Source: Enchytraeus crypticus
Taxonomy: Eukaryota > Annelida > Clitellata > Enchytraeida > Enchytraeidae
Direction: 5' to 3'
Assembly: GCA_905160935.1 (NCBI GenBank)
Contig: CAJHZI010000429.1
Location: forward strand, 1,295,501-1,359,500
DNA length: 64,000 nt
Each line of letters opens with the position of its first letter. Position 1 is the first letter of the stretch. Below are positions 33,101-44,760 of the stretch, piece after piece. Made by a program: the position numbers and the translations under genes. The notes below the pieces were generated by a model. That model saw only the letters and a list, made by a program, of their open reading frames with translations. It was not told the DNA's origin and did not search any database.

Positions 33101-34181
33101 CGTCACTGGTGGAAAATAATGTGGGAATACCGAAGGAAATGGTAAAAGAAGAATCAGAAGTAAATCGATTAGATGAGAGTATTGTAGAGCAACACATGAC
33201 AACAACGACAACAACGACAACAACAACGGAGGTTGTTGAGGAAACAACGAAGATGGAAGAAGAACAGAACAACAACAGAGAAGTTCTGCTGAGATCTCCC
33301 AACTATAGGACTGCTGTCATATTGCTACTGAGTAAGCGTTAAATTAAATCTGCATGAATCAATCAAACAGACATTCAATCAATCAAGCATGCATTCAATC
33401 AATCAAGCGGTCATTCAATCAATAAAGCAGACATTCAATCAGTCAATCAATCAAAAAAGCCGGCATTCTATCAATCAAGCGGGCATTCAATCAGTCAATC
33501 AATCAATCAAGCGGGCATTCAATCAGTCATATTTTCAATTAAGCACAAAGTCAACAAGTTAGTAACTAACTTAATAGTAAACATTTAGTCCTTTACTTAA
33601 TTAATTTTATATTTAGGAATATTTATTGTTCTATTCATTCAAACGAGCATTCGGCTAAAATTGGTTTTGTTTCTTAGATAAGTATTTTAATCTTTAAATA
33701 TCTTGTTACAGGTAACTATAATGAGTTAAATAACTTGTTACAGGTAACTATAATGAGTTAAATAACTTGTTACAGGTAACTATAATGAGTTAAATAACTT
33801 GTTACAGGTAACTATAATGAGTTAAATAACTTGTTACAGGTAACTATAATGAGTTAAATAACTTGTTACAGGTAACTATAATGAGTTAAATAACTTGTTA
33901 CAGGTAACTATAATGAGTTAAATAACTTGTTACAGGTAACTATAATGAGTTAAATAACTTGTTACAGGTAACTCTAATGAATTAAATAACTTGTTGTCGG
34001 TATCTATAATGAGTTAGATTTCTTGTTACAGTTAACTATAATGAGTTAAATTTCTTGTTACAGGTAACTGTAATGAGTTAAATTTCTTGTTAATTTTTCA
34101 TATTTCTGTTGTTTTGCTGTTTCAGGTTTTATGGCTCTGCTGCTGGCCCTGGCTATACTCCAGCTTTCTCTCACAGATTAG
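20662..34181 (+). CDS. Giant low-complexity protein with C-terminal tail anchor, five 3' exons
   Basis: Exons 20662-24115, 24383-25068, 26324-26570, 28082-33331 and 34126-34181 join in perfect phase (1, 0, 1, 1) to give 3230 codons and a TAG stop. I do not recognise the family. The chain is polar: Lys/Glu/Ser-rich in the first exon, Arg/Ser-rich in the next two, and Ser/Thr/Asp/Glu-rich in the fourth. It is probably disordered, with a 48-residue duplication (22705-22992), 25 heptads of ISSKTGE type, a ~21-residue Thr/Ile repeat and an 11-copy DHQSGNS repeat. The last 25 residues form one hydrophobic segment made across the final intron (TAVILLL + SFMALLLALAILQLSL) plus TD, implying a cytoplasmic tail-anchored protein. 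The first exon starts with an acceptor in phase 0, so the 5' end lies upstream and was not found. A giant-ankyrin-type exon or KASH protein was considered, but no diagnostic motif is present. Confidence 0.85.
22705..22992 (+). repeat. In-frame 144-bp (48-residue) tandem duplication
   Basis: Two copies begin TSKESIKPSREE and end with TDG(T/R)SSRRHDD or SSRRHDG; they are about 90% identical. It lies inside exon a. Confidence 0.95.
24116..24382 (+). other. Short GC-AG intron ending in a LINE-like (ATTCT)n tail
   Basis: The intron starts GCAAGTTC. Its 3' half reads TTTTGTGTCTTTGCTGAAAA then AATAAACATATT, followed by ATTCT repeats that end TTCCAG. That looks like a retroelement 3' end with polyadenylation signal and pentanucleotide tail. 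The tail makes up the polypyrimidine tract of the acceptor. Confidence 0.7.
24383..25068 (+). CDS. Giant protein, exon b (Arg/Ser-rich)
   Basis: Starts GEPPRIQFDNSVRRSVREVK across the junction. It contains SSEDILLLYSHRSKSPASYA and REFLKTGFEYSARPSRG, and ends with RRGRSTERRGMKKKSEKEP and WRIRGAQSVE. The donor is TTGAG|GTAGGA. The DILLLYSHRSKSPASYAREF segment is the least repetitive part of the protein and the best probe for homology. Confidence 0.88.
25150..25410 (+). mobile_element. ORF-X element, third copy (3' end only), in intron b
   Basis: GSLTSKNGSPNRVLTTALSK, VQGSHRRGGSITDEVG and FRAISPAAATSNV with a stop at 25368-25370 match the end of the first copy at about 85% or more. An AAT tract follows at 25390-25410. 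Confidence 0.85.
25411..26323. other. Intron b: simple repeats and R8 copy (minus) at 25905-26100
   Basis: CACA-rich stretch at 25500-25575 and GTGATAGAGTTATA repeats at 25655-25800. R8 is the reverse of 36330-36540 (CATGACATACCGCATGTGCT, GGTTATTAGTAATAGTTGCC, CGGCGCGGACTTAAGAATAA). ATAGGCTTTATGTGA-type short repeats lie at 26155-26250. Confidence 0.65.
26324..26570 (+). CDS. Giant protein, exon c
   Basis: VLTRTRSRSSKRHSGGYFHH, then SSSCGSSSSRRLARCAISI, then EEIMREEEKVHPALIDP. The acceptor AACCTCAG ends at 26323 and the donor is GATCCAG|GTAGCA at 26570/26571, phase 1. The donor and the last ~15 exon bases are the first unit of the array at 26555-27025. Confidence 0.85.
26555..27025 (+). repeat. 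Donor-containing tandem array (~91 bp, six units)
   Basis: Each unit contains TTTGATCCAG followed by a donor-like site. Junction positions are 26570 (GTAGCA), 26661 (GTAGTA), 26752 (GCAGCA), 26833 (TTAGTA, lost), 26924 (GTAGTA) and 27017 (GTAACT). In the exon c frame, read-through meets TGA inside the second unit's TTTGATCCAG. Confidence 0.9.
27026..28081. other. Rest of intron c; SINE-D copy at about 27750-27930
   Basis: SINE-D shows CAGTGTTCGATGTTGTCATG and GACAACAGTAGCACTTTAAT with a (TTG)n tail. TCATTGCTTGTC repeats lie at 27390-27440 and ATCA repeats at 28000-28025. No exon seen. Confidence 0.65.
28082..33331 (+). CDS. Giant protein, exon d (5250 bp, Ser/Thr/Asp/Glu-rich)
   Basis: The acceptor TTGTTAACAG ends at 28081. 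The exon opens EAAGGLVGPPRTPGVLPLKD AFF and stays open for 1749 codons. In order it contains poly-Thr stretches, 25 heptads (28360-28884), a basic Ser/Arg patch (PSKRSRSYSTSSSDRLS), the ~21-residue repeat (30100-30480), an acidic region, the His/Ser/Asn repeat (31702-31932), a His cluster QHHHHHYDG, an acidic C-terminal part and a second poly-Thr. It ends in the first half of the hydrophobic anchor. The donor is ACTGA|GTAAGC. The HHHYGDRAP motif of exon a and HHHHHYDGPP here are similar. Confidence 0.88.
28360..28884 (+). repeat. Coding 21-bp tandem array: 25 heptads (ISSKTGE)
   Basis: Units ISSK(T/I/A)G(E/D) repeat 25 times without interruption. Other frames and the opposite strand are also open here because the 21-bp unit lacks stops, which produces several long false frames. 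A Gly in most heptads argues against a classic coiled coil. Confidence 0.95.
30100..30480 (+). repeat. Coding ~63-bp array: ~21-residue repeat (TEIDPITMVTSGEYI)
   Basis: About six units of pattern T-K-D-A-x-T-E-x-D-P-I-T-M-V-T-S-G-E-Y-I. No known repeat family recognised. Confidence 0.9.
31702..31932 (+). repeat. Coding 21-bp array: 11 heptads (DHQSGNS)
   Basis: Eleven units of (D/H/G)(H/N/R)(Q/H/Y)(S/N)(G/E)(N/K/H)(S/F). It is His/Asn/Ser-rich, so possibly metal-binding or just low-complexity; no evidence for either. Confidence 0.95.
33350..33540. repeat. ATCA/ATTC simple-repeat array
   Basis: CATTCAATCAATCAAGCGGG-type ~20-24-bp units at the start of the last intron of the giant gene. Confidence 0.85.
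33700..34085 (+). repeat. 32-bp array of CAG|GTAACT sites in the last intron
   Basis: About twelve units of CTTGTTACAGGTAACTATAA + TGAGTTAAATAA. Nine carry a complete back-to-back acceptor/donor-like CAG|GTAACT, with junctions at 33711, 33743, 33775 and so on every 32 bases. The last three are degraded. The real acceptor, TGCTGTTTCAG, lies 40 bases downstream. Confidence 0.92.
34126..34181 (+). CDS. Giant protein, exon e: tail anchor and stop
   Basis: The acceptor GCTGTTTCAG ends at 34125. Joined in phase it reads SFMALLLALAILQLSLTD and TAG, completing the transmembrane segment begun by TAVILLL in exon d. The non-anchored form would end KR at 33342 if the intron were retained, so retention would remove the anchor. 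Confidence 0.85.
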
Positions 34182-34254
34182 AAAGAGTCTCGGGAAAATC
34201 TCCTATTACTTCATAGACTATGTCAACTATGCGAATATAACATCCGTTCTACGC

Positions 34255-34690
34255 GTTCTTTCATAGTGCACTGCCTACTGGCAGGTCCATGGTACATAAC
34301 GCCTCCACTCTTCTCTGTCTTCCGCCTTCCTCTTCATTTCCACATATGAGTGGGTCTTTAAATCATCTAACATACCTAATCTCGGCCTGCCCCTGCTTCG
34401 TTTTCCTTCCATTCTACCTTCTATGACTTCTATTAATAGACCTTCCCCCCTTAAATATGTCCTATCCATCTCTTCTTCCTATTTCTTAATACATTTAACA
34501 ACTGTCTATCTGTGCCAACTCTCTCCAGGACTTCCTCATTTGTAACCTTTTGAGTCCAGCTGATCCTCTCCATTCTTCTCCAAATCCACATTTCCAATGC
34601 CTCCAGTTTCCTAATATCTTCCTTCCTTAAGGTCCATGTTTCACATCCATACAATAGCGTGGTCCAAACCAAAGTTTTCACTATCGCGTT
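34255..34690 (-). mobile_element. LINE-AG, best-preserved reverse-transcriptase C-terminus
   Basis: Minus-strand translation gives LYGCETWTLRKEDIRKLEAL, WIWRRMERISWTQKVTNEEV, VLRNRKKRWIGHI, then in another frame RGEGLLIEVIEGRMEGKRSR and GRPRLGMLDDLKTHSYVEMK. This is the usual C-terminal region of an animal non-LTR reverse transcriptase. The 3' end is CCTGCCAGTAGGCAGTGCAC. The frame change near 34455 shows decay. Confidence 0.88.
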
Positions 34691-35217
34691 CTTTATGAGG
34701 GATTATCCGTTCTTTATGAGGGATTATCCGTTCTTTATGAGGGATTATTGGTTGATGAAGAACTATTTAATGATATCAATTTCATTGATTGATTGCGTTA
34801 GAAGGAACTCGTTAACGAGTATCAAATGATTTGCGTTGGAATTTGTTCTTAGACTCGAACTAGTTCAGAAAAATGTGGTGTTTTGCGCTAAATCTTTCAT
34901 ACTTTCTATTTCTGCTTCATTTGCTTTTTATTATCGACAATTACTGCATAATTTCTTCTTTTAATTGTTGTTTCTCAGTTTTGTTATCTTGTTCTCTACC
35001 TGCATGTGATTAACGTCTTAATTTCAATCAATTGGGGCTTGAATTGTACATATCTATTTTAATTGAAAGACGCTTTGACTGAAGATGCTACGCGACATTT
35101 CATTGGCTGAACTGTTAATCAATATATTTATTACTATTCTTCTTCTTCTTTATATCTCCAATAATTTAATAGCAATTAATTATGCAATTTTATAATTATT
35201 TTGTAAATCGTTAATGG

Positions 35218-35289
<72 letters not shown>

Positions 35290-35680
35290 ATTACAATTTG
35301 AATAATGTTGGTAAGCTATTGTATCTTTTTTATAGATAGGCCTATTAAATATTAAACATAGTATAGTAATAGTATAGTAGTGATTAACATTGCTCAATTT
35401 CGGAATTAATTTGCATAGATTTAAGCATTTTTTATATATTTTGTGAATAATAATTTCATTTTAATTTTCTAAGGTTTATGGCTAAGTTTATTGTTTATGA
35501 TTAAGCAAAGTTTGATGTTATGTACGATTTCAGTACCTTAAGGAACATCAACTTTTATTTGTTAGTTTAGTTCTGTTAAATCATCTTATACTTTTAGCGA
35601 AGTTGTACGGGTTCAAGGCCGATGTAAATATACAGCGAACATTTGCTTCAACAAATCTTTTGTCTTCTCTTGATTAGATT
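34691..35680. other. Intergenic, no gene; (TA)n at 35222-35287
   Basis: Includes TTCTTTATGAGGGATTATCC triplicated at 34690-34750. No coding signal. Confidence 0.6.
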
Positions 35681-35817
35681 AAAAAGCTGGTAAAGCTAAG
35701 GTTAACGTTAATTTCCTAACTTGAAAGCGATGTCAGTGACGGGCGAGCCAAGGATTTGAACCCCGCATATACTGATCCGCGGTCGAGTAACTTATCAACA
35801 TCGCCACTGGCTCCAGC
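35681..35817 (-). repeat. SINE-A copy, full length
   Basis: Runs from AAAAGCTGGTAAAGCTAAGG through GACGGGCGAGCCAAGGATTT and ACTGATCCGCGGTCGAGTAA to ATCGCCACTGGCTCCAGC. It spans tail to tRNA-like head. Confidence 0.85.
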
Positions 35818-36209
35818 ATCTTGTTAATCTCCATTAGCAAAGAGCCGTTGATCCAGTAGTGTATGTATGCATTTAGACTATTGTATATTAACGTTTTTTT
35901 GGTCCTACAATTTACAATTAGTAACTATTACAATGGCTGCCGGTTATTAGAAATTAATTGACCACAACCGGTGAGGCTGGCTAGACATACTAAAAACTGA
36001 TATTTGAGATGCATTTAGTTAATAAGCGGAGACGTAACTTATAAACAGCTCTAAAATCTCGTCATTGCTATATCTGAGTTAGTCGTCTCTAATTGTCATT
36101 GAAACTGTTAGCTTCGGATCAAACTTAAAAGATTCCATGTAGAGGTTTCAGAAGAAGCAATCAACTAGTGCTAAGTACTACATTGGTGTGATGCCGTATC
36201 TACCTGAGA

Positions 36210-36540
36210 TTCTTGGGGGCGGGATTAGTGCACTCGGTTAAGCTGCGCGTCAGCTGAATGAAGTTAGGCTCCATCGCGCCGGTTAATACTTTGTGGGCGA
36301 CCACCCTGGAAGACCGAGTGTTGAGAGCTCAGAAAGAAAAAATCCCGAGGGTATTGGAAGGTCATTCTTAAATCCGCGCCGGCTGCAATTGATGCGCCAA
36401 CAAAAGGCAACGATTACTAATAACCATGAAGGGGAATGGTGGAAATAACGAAAACTACAAAGAGCAGAAACCAAGAAAGGAAACTATGTTGCACATGCAG
36501 TATGTCATGTGTGTAACTACGCGAACAAAAAAAATTCTCT
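36210..36540 (+). repeat. R8 dispersed repeat
   Basis: TGGAAGACCGAGTGTTGAGA, AAATCCGCGCCGGCTGCAAT, ACTAATAACCATGAAGGGGA and ATGCAGTATGTCATGTGTGT. Reverse copies lie at 25905-26100 and (fragment) about 46499-46595. The minus-strand open frame here belongs to the repeat. Confidence 0.7.
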
Positions 36541-36555
36541 GATAGCGATTTTGTT

Positions 36556-36692
36556 GTAAAAAGCTGTACAACCAATGTTAACGTTGGTTTCATCTCTCGA
36601 AAGCGACATTAATGACGTGTGAACCCTGAATTTGAACCCACACATACTCATCCGTGGTGGGAATCTTACCGACATCTCCACTGGTTCCTGCC
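36556..36692 (-). repeat. SINE-A copy, diverged
   Basis: AAAAGCTGTACAACCAATGT, CTCTCGAAAGCGACATTAAT and CTGAATTTGAACCCACACAT, ending CTCCACTGGTTCC. Confidence 0.75.
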
Positions 36693-38950
<2,258 letters not shown>

Positions 38951-39087
38951 AGCTGGAGCCAGTGGCGATGTCGTTAAGATATTCGACCGCGGATCAGTAT
39001 GTGCCGGGTTCAAATCCTGGGCTCGTCCGTCACTGGCATAGCTTTCGAGTGAGGAAACTGACGTTGACCTTAGCTTTACCAGCTTTA
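38951..39087 (+). repeat. SINE-A copy, full length
   Basis: AGCTGGAGCCAGTGGCGATG (box A region), GGGTTCAAATCCTGG (perfect box B), then GAGTGAGGAAACTGACGTTG and CTTTACCAGCTTT. Confidence 0.88.
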
Positions 39088-39544
39088 TAGCATGTTCTGG
39101 GCGTTTAATTGAAATAAAATCATAGTTTCTCAGTTTGTATACGCAGCCAATGAATCTGTAATTCCAGTTAGATGAAGGAAATCATTCTCAGTCGAGAAAG
39201 CAGATAATATTACAAGTTAACTTATTAATTAAATTATTGATTAATTTATTCGTTAAATTACAAGTTAACTTATTAGAACTTAGGTCACTACTTCAATTCT
39301 CATACAGCGGAGCTTTTTAAGCGAATATTTATTTATTGTTTGGCTGTTCTCCAGCAATGCGAGCATTTAGATTCTAGAGTACTCGTCATCTGGCTTGGAT
39401 TTCCAGGTATAGAATGTACCGTTCAATGCTATCATTCATTCAACGTAAGTACTATTCTAGTGTAGAATTGTAGTATTGTGCTATATCATGTTCTCATCTA
39501 TGATCCGTCGAGAAAGTCACGCATATGAGATTTTATATAAGATA

Positions 39545-39925
39545 TCATATGAGACCCCGTGTTGTGCTCGGGTGTTGTTGGACCACTACAGAATAGGGCA
39601 ACCGCAAACAATCTGCCGAGTGTACGTAAGAGGCGACTAAAGGCAGGAGCTGAGGATGACAAGAGTGAACCCACCTCACCATGACATATTTTCCCCTAGG
39701 ATTAAATGGTAATTAGTCTACCTAACTGAGGAAGGCAACGGGAAACCACCTTAGAAGCCTTCTTTTTCTCAAGCTATAAGATACATAAGGTATGAATAAG
39801 GCATAGACTTGGTGAGTTTATTAACTTCTTGATCTAAGGAGTGCTCTTATGGAGCGAGAAAACAGACTTCGTGTATGAATATGTACCTTGAATCTGCCAC
39901 TTGACAGTGCATTGAAGAAGATCAT
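39545..39925 (+). repeat. R5, longest copy
   Basis: Begins GTTGTGCTCGGGTGTTGTTG, includes GTAAGAGGCGACTAAAGGCA and GGGAAACCACCTTAGAAGCC, and ends CTGCCACTTGACAGTGCATT. Tandem ATATGAG(G/A)T(G/T)T(C/T)AT variants follow at 39930-39980. Confidence 0.8.
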
Positions 39926-40004
39926 ATAAGATTTTATATGAGGTGTCATATGAGGTGTCATATGAGATTTTATATGAGATAAATAATTAGATAGGCAATT
40001 GGTA

Positions 40005-40295
40005 AATGTTATAAGAAAAAATAAAAAGAATTGGAGATAGCACATTCTAAGAGGAGATTGCTACCTATTATAAATTAATTCATAGAAGTAGAATGGAAGG
40101 ATAGAGGAACAGAGGAAGACCGAGATTAGGAATGCTAGGTGATTTAAATATCTATTCATATGTGGATATGAAAGACAAAACCCAGGACAGAGGAGAGTGG
40201 AGACGTAATATACCATGGACCTGCCAGTAGGTAATGCACTAAGGGAAACGTTAAATACCATGGACCTGCCGGTAGTATTGCACTAAGAGAGAGAT

Positions 40296-40326
<31 letters not shown>

Positions 40327-40330
40327 TCCT
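40005..40330 (+). mobile_element. LINE-AG 3' end with (AG)n tail
   Basis: AGAGGAAGACCGAGATTAGG, GTGATTTAAATATCTATTCA and ACCATGGACCTGCCAGTAGG. The last 30 bases are duplicated (ACCATGGACCTGCC at 40212 and 40257) before the AG tract at 40285-40326. Confidence 0.82.
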
Positions 40331-41050
40331 TTTAGGACGCATATTGGCCGCTTGGGGCAGGAAGGCTGTCTTTCTAAACATGAGAAAGGGTTTCAATGGC
40401 AACTGCCAGTAAATAGTGCACCCATCGGCGATGACATTTCTCGAATCGTTGCAAGTCAATAAGATTGCGTGATCGACTCTTATATTACGTTATTATGGTT
40501 CCATAGAAACACCATTTCTAAAGCTGTTTACATCAGGTTTAATAAAGACGAAAAAGAAAGAGACGTCATTCTTCTTTGTTGCTTTTAGCATTTTCTGATA
40601 TCTCAATTTGCTGGTGGCTTCCTTTTAGAAACTTCAGCTGTTTATGCTTTATTAATCACCCTAAATAAATAAATCAACTTGTAAATAGGACAAAGCTGCA
40701 AAATTTGGAAAGAATATCTATTGAAAAATACTTATTTTCCATTTGGGACCGTATAAGTTTTTTACGCCACCGTTCGTAATTAATACTAAAAAGATAGTTT
40801 AGAAAAAACTAATTCCACGAAACCGTACGTTCACTTTCTCTTCAATTTCCATGAACGTCTCTTCAATTTCTCTTCACTTTCTCTTCTCTTTCTCTTCTCT
40901 TTCTCTTCGCTTTCTCTTCTCTTTCTCTTCACTTTCTCTTCTCTTTCTCTTCTCTTTCTCTTCTCTTGCTCTTCTACAGACGCATTCAGTGTTTTAAGCT
41001 TTATTTTTTAACTAAATAATATGCTTCGTGCTATACAGTGGATTTTCTTG
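40331..41050. other. Unassigned; CTCTTC-rich array at 40845-40975
   Basis: TTCTCTTCTCTTTC units, about 12 bp. No gene. Confidence 0.6.
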
Positions 41051-41054
41051 AACT

Positions 41055-41418
41055 GGTTTTGAATTGGCAACTTTTTTTACCTTCTTTTTGCTCACCGGTT
41101 TCGGTTTGCCCCTATAATGCTCGATGTTGTCATGGACGACAGTAGCAATAGACTTTTTGTTGTTGTTATTGTGGATAAAACACCGTTTATTTCATCCGTA
41201 ATGACAATACAAAATCCGTCACGCAAAGTCTGAATTAATGCTATTCTGAATGAATGTATTTTTGAATTAATGTATTTATGAATTATAGTATTTCAAGTAA
41301 CATTTGTTACTGATACATTAATCTTTGTGACGGTAGCTCGAGTGTGTCGAGTAGTCTTGATGAGAAGCCTTGTGCTTCTGAACCTTGACGTTAAACACAC
41401 TGCAACCTACCCTACCTG
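41055..41418 (+). repeat. SINE-D copy and R4 copy
   Basis: SINE-D at 41070-41170 (AATGCTCGATGTTGTCATGG, ACGACAGTAGCAATAG, TTG tail). R4 at 41308-41418 (ATTAATCTTTGTGACGGTAG, GTGTGTCGAGTAGTCTTGAT, GAACCTTGACGTTAAACACA). Confidence 0.75.
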
Positions 41419-41616
41419 AATTTATGTAAAGAGTTGAGGCCCTACTACTCGATTTCGTTATAAGTTAAAAATCTCACTGACATAAGTTATTTATCTATTC
41501 GCTACATGCGAATAGTGATTTAGCTCATTATTCGAGGACGAGACGAATTGATCGATAGACCCTTCAGTCTGATATGGGCGCCCACATTTACATAGATAAA
41601 CATATATATATCAACT

Positions 41617-41960
41617 CTATGGCGTCTCTTTGTGGACACTGGAGTAGTCTCTTACAACCTTCCTCCTCCACCAATCACGATCCATGGCGAGATCATATAC
41701 ATCATCACCCGCAAGACTAAAATTAGTATCTATTGAACTTAAATCTTTATTATATTGTCTTATTAAATTATGCTTATTTCTCATACCCATCCTTGATTTA
41801 TTACTTGTTAATCTATGTTTAAGAGCTTTCCATATTGGTTTGTTTTCGGGTAATGTTATCATACGTCGTATCCAACTTAACCTTTTTTCCTTATGATTTC
41901 ACTCCAAGGAGTTTCTTTAGTCCTTTTATATATTTCTTCATTTTTAAGTATGTATGGATA
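41617..41960 (-). mobile_element. LINE reverse-transcriptase C-terminal remnant
   Basis: Minus-strand peptide KPIWKALKHRLTSNKSRMGM, then YDLAMDRDWWRRKVVRDYSS ending KETP. The D-x-A-x-D-R-x-x-W-R pattern is typical of the last residues of some LINE polymerases. AT-rich DNA without genes follows to 43000, with TA at 42130-42165 and GA at 42523-42551. Confidence 0.55.
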
Positions 41961-42133
41961 GTATATATTTAATAGATTTCTTAGTAATTTTCTGTGAAAT
42001 ACATCTATTTCATTTTCTAAAATCTTTTTTAACTTAATACCCACAATCCACTATTGTATATAGAAATGGATTTTATATACATATTGTGTATTTTTATTCT
42101 AACTTATATATTTAGTTTTCTATTTGTTAATTT

Positions 42134-42169
<36 letters not shown>

Positions 42170-42516
42170 TTATTTATTTATTTATTTACTATATACCATC
42201 ATTGTTAATTGTTTTCTATGATTTATATCTTTATTTATATATTTATATTAGTATCTAACATACTTCCTAAATATTTTGTACTTTTCCATTTTTGAACCTC
42301 ATAATTATTTGTTAGTGTTATTTTTTATGTTTTATCTTTGTTTACTATCAAATCTCTACTACTTAATTTGATGACCTAATAAGATATTAGGTCATCAGAG
42401 TTTTTATTTCCAGTAAGTATCCACCCTATATCATCTGCTAATTGTTGATCTATTATATTATTATTTTGACTATTTTCATTTCATATATTAAATAACTTAC
42501 ATAGATAAACAAGTAG

Positions 42517-42553
<37 letters not shown>

Positions 42554-42999
42554 GGATTGAGAGTTAGGTGTAGAACGGGAGGGACATAGTTAAACAGAAA
42601 TCTCCAGAACGACTCGGTTTAATTACTTTCCTATTTACGTGTTAGATGTCACATATAATTTATACTTTCATGGGTATACGTTAAAAATCTCCATTTTATC
42701 CAATGAATACCATCATTTTAAATTAATTCGACCAATGGCCTGAAGTGTTACATGCGGAATACAGCATCTTCATTATACTAGCTGTTAACAAAATATTTGC
42801 TGTGCCTGGTAATTTTTCTGTATTTAACTACTGCATATTTACCCTCTGAGTTCATTCAAACAAACGCTGCAGAAAAATGTGTCTAATAGCTTTGTGTGGA
42901 ACACGGAGGAATTTACGAGGTGTTGGAAGCTTTTGTTTGTTCCTGACGTCATCGGCAGTTCACGAAACAGACGTTAATGGTAATACTACAATAACAACA

Positions 43000-43350
43000 A
43001 CAATATGACTATAGTGCTACTATTATCCATGACAACATTGAGCACTGTGAAACCATATCAAAATCGATGAGCAGAGTTAGGGATCCATAAACGGTGCAAT
43101 TCGGGAAGGCAGTTCGAGAAAAGGGTACTAGCATACAGACATAGTTCAGTGCCATAACGGTATAGTCTTCTTTAGTGGGTAAGCATATTTTGACGTGGGA
43201 TTCGTCAGTTGAAATGGTATAATAAATAATAAATAATATAGGTTTAACGTCAGTTTCCTCGTACAAGGATGATGTCAGGAACGTCGACTGAGTATCACTG
43301 TGGACTGAGCCAGGGTTCGAAACCTCGCGGTTCTCAACCGATTCATTCTT
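43000..43350 (-). repeat. SINE-D then SINE-C copies
   Basis: SINE-D at 43012-43120 (AGTGCTACTATTATCCATGA). SINE-C from 43240 (TTTAACGTCAGTTTCCTCGT, GGATGATGTCAGGAACGTCG) with a tRNA-like head containing GAGCCAGGGTTCGAAACC. 43350-44070 is unassigned. Confidence 0.65.
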
Positions 43351-44069
43351 CTGCTCTATTGACACTGCTGTTGTTATTGTTCCTATTGTGGTCAGTTTCG
43401 GGAGAGAAAATGGACGTAGAATTGAGTATAACTACTTCAGTGTCGCTAAGATCTCGACATGTTATTACCAGTCTAAACGCGGTTTATATGTCTCGCCTAT
43501 GACGCCTTTCTAAGCGAAATTATTGCCAGTTAAGTTAAAATTTAAACTCTAATGCGTCTGGTAATGTTGAAGTAATTCTGCAATTTTAATGAGTAATCGC
43601 TTTCTGTGAAAAGATTAAGACTATTTCTAGTAATTACATTTGTTTAATATTTGCGTCGTACACCGTTTGCAATGGCATTACAGTTTTAAGAATGATTAGG
43701 ACTGATTGTTGTGTGGATTTATCTGTCTAATGACTCGTTTATATAATATATCCATGTAATAACCTGGCCTTTATTTGCTCAATAACTGATCGCTTTATGT
43801 AGAAAATTAGGATAGCAATTATTGTCTGCAGGTGCAATGAATATGGTATTTGTGTAGGTAAATAAGTGCGGCACTTGTGTATGTAAAAGAGTGCGGCACT
43901 TTTGTGGGCACAATTATGTAGGCAGGATGTATTACTTCCTCTGTAGCACAAGTGCACTCAGGTAGAGAAGTGGCTGGGATAAGTGCAGAATATAAAACAG
44001 TATCTGCTGTGGCATAGTCTGCATTACTGATGCAGGTTTCACTTGATTTTCTTATAATTATCTCTCTTA

Positions 44070-44275
44070 GTGTACTGAGGAAGGCAAAGGGAAACCATCT
44101 CAGAAGCCATACATTTCCCAAGATATAGGCTACATAAGGTATCGATAAGGCTTAGACTTTGTGAAGGGATTAACTTGTTCATATAAGGAGTGCTCTTATG
44201 GAGCGAGAAAACAGACTTTGAGTATGAATATGTACCTTGAACCTGCCACTTGGCAGTGCATTGAAGTGTACTCCT
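44070..44275 (+). repeat. R5 copy
   Basis: GGGAAACCATCTCAGAAGCC, CATAAGGTATCGATAAGGCT and ACCTGCCACTTGGCAGTGCA. Confidence 0.85.
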
Positions 44276-44329
44276 AACAGAAGGAAGTGAATTCAAGTGA
44301 ATCTCCGGCTCTCATAGAGTTAACTAAGC

Positions 44330-44760
44330 TATCGCATCACCCGTTCATCTAATTGTCTCACCACTCGTTTATCTAATTGTCTCGCCACCCGTTCATCTAA
44401 TTGTCTCACCACCCGTTCATCTAATTGTCTCACCACCCGTTCATCTAATTGTCTCACCACCCGTTCATCTAATTGTCTCACCACCCGTTCATCTAATTGT
44501 CTCACCACCCGTTCATCTAATTGTCTCGCCACCCGTTCATCTAATTGTCTCGCCACCCGTTCATCTAATTGTCTCACCACCCGTTCATCTAATTGTCTCA
44601 CCACCCGTTCATCTAATTGTCTCGCCTTCCGTTCATCTTATTGTCTCACCACCCGTTCATCTAAATGTCTCATCTCCCGTTCATCTAATTGTCTCACCAC
44701 TCGTTCACCTAATTGTCTCATCACTCGTTCACTTAATTGTCGCACCACCCGTTCACCTAA
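44330..44760. repeat. 24-bp tandem array
   Basis: About 18 copies of CCGTTCATCTAATTGTCTCA + CCAC. The minus-strand open frame of VVRQLDER repeats is explained by the 8-codon unit; no start context or gene model supports it. Confidence 0.92.

Noticed and set aside
34126..34181. KASH domain at the C-terminus of the giant protein
   Set aside because: Only two residues follow the hydrophobic segment; a KASH lumenal tail of about 30 residues with a Pro-rich end is absent.
44329..44604. Minus-strand repeat protein VVRQLDER
   Set aside because: A 24-bp satellite is open by chance in one frame; no splice sites, promoter or homology support it.
44330..44760. CRISPR-like array
   Set aside because: Contiguous tandem repeats without unique spacers in a eukaryotic genome.
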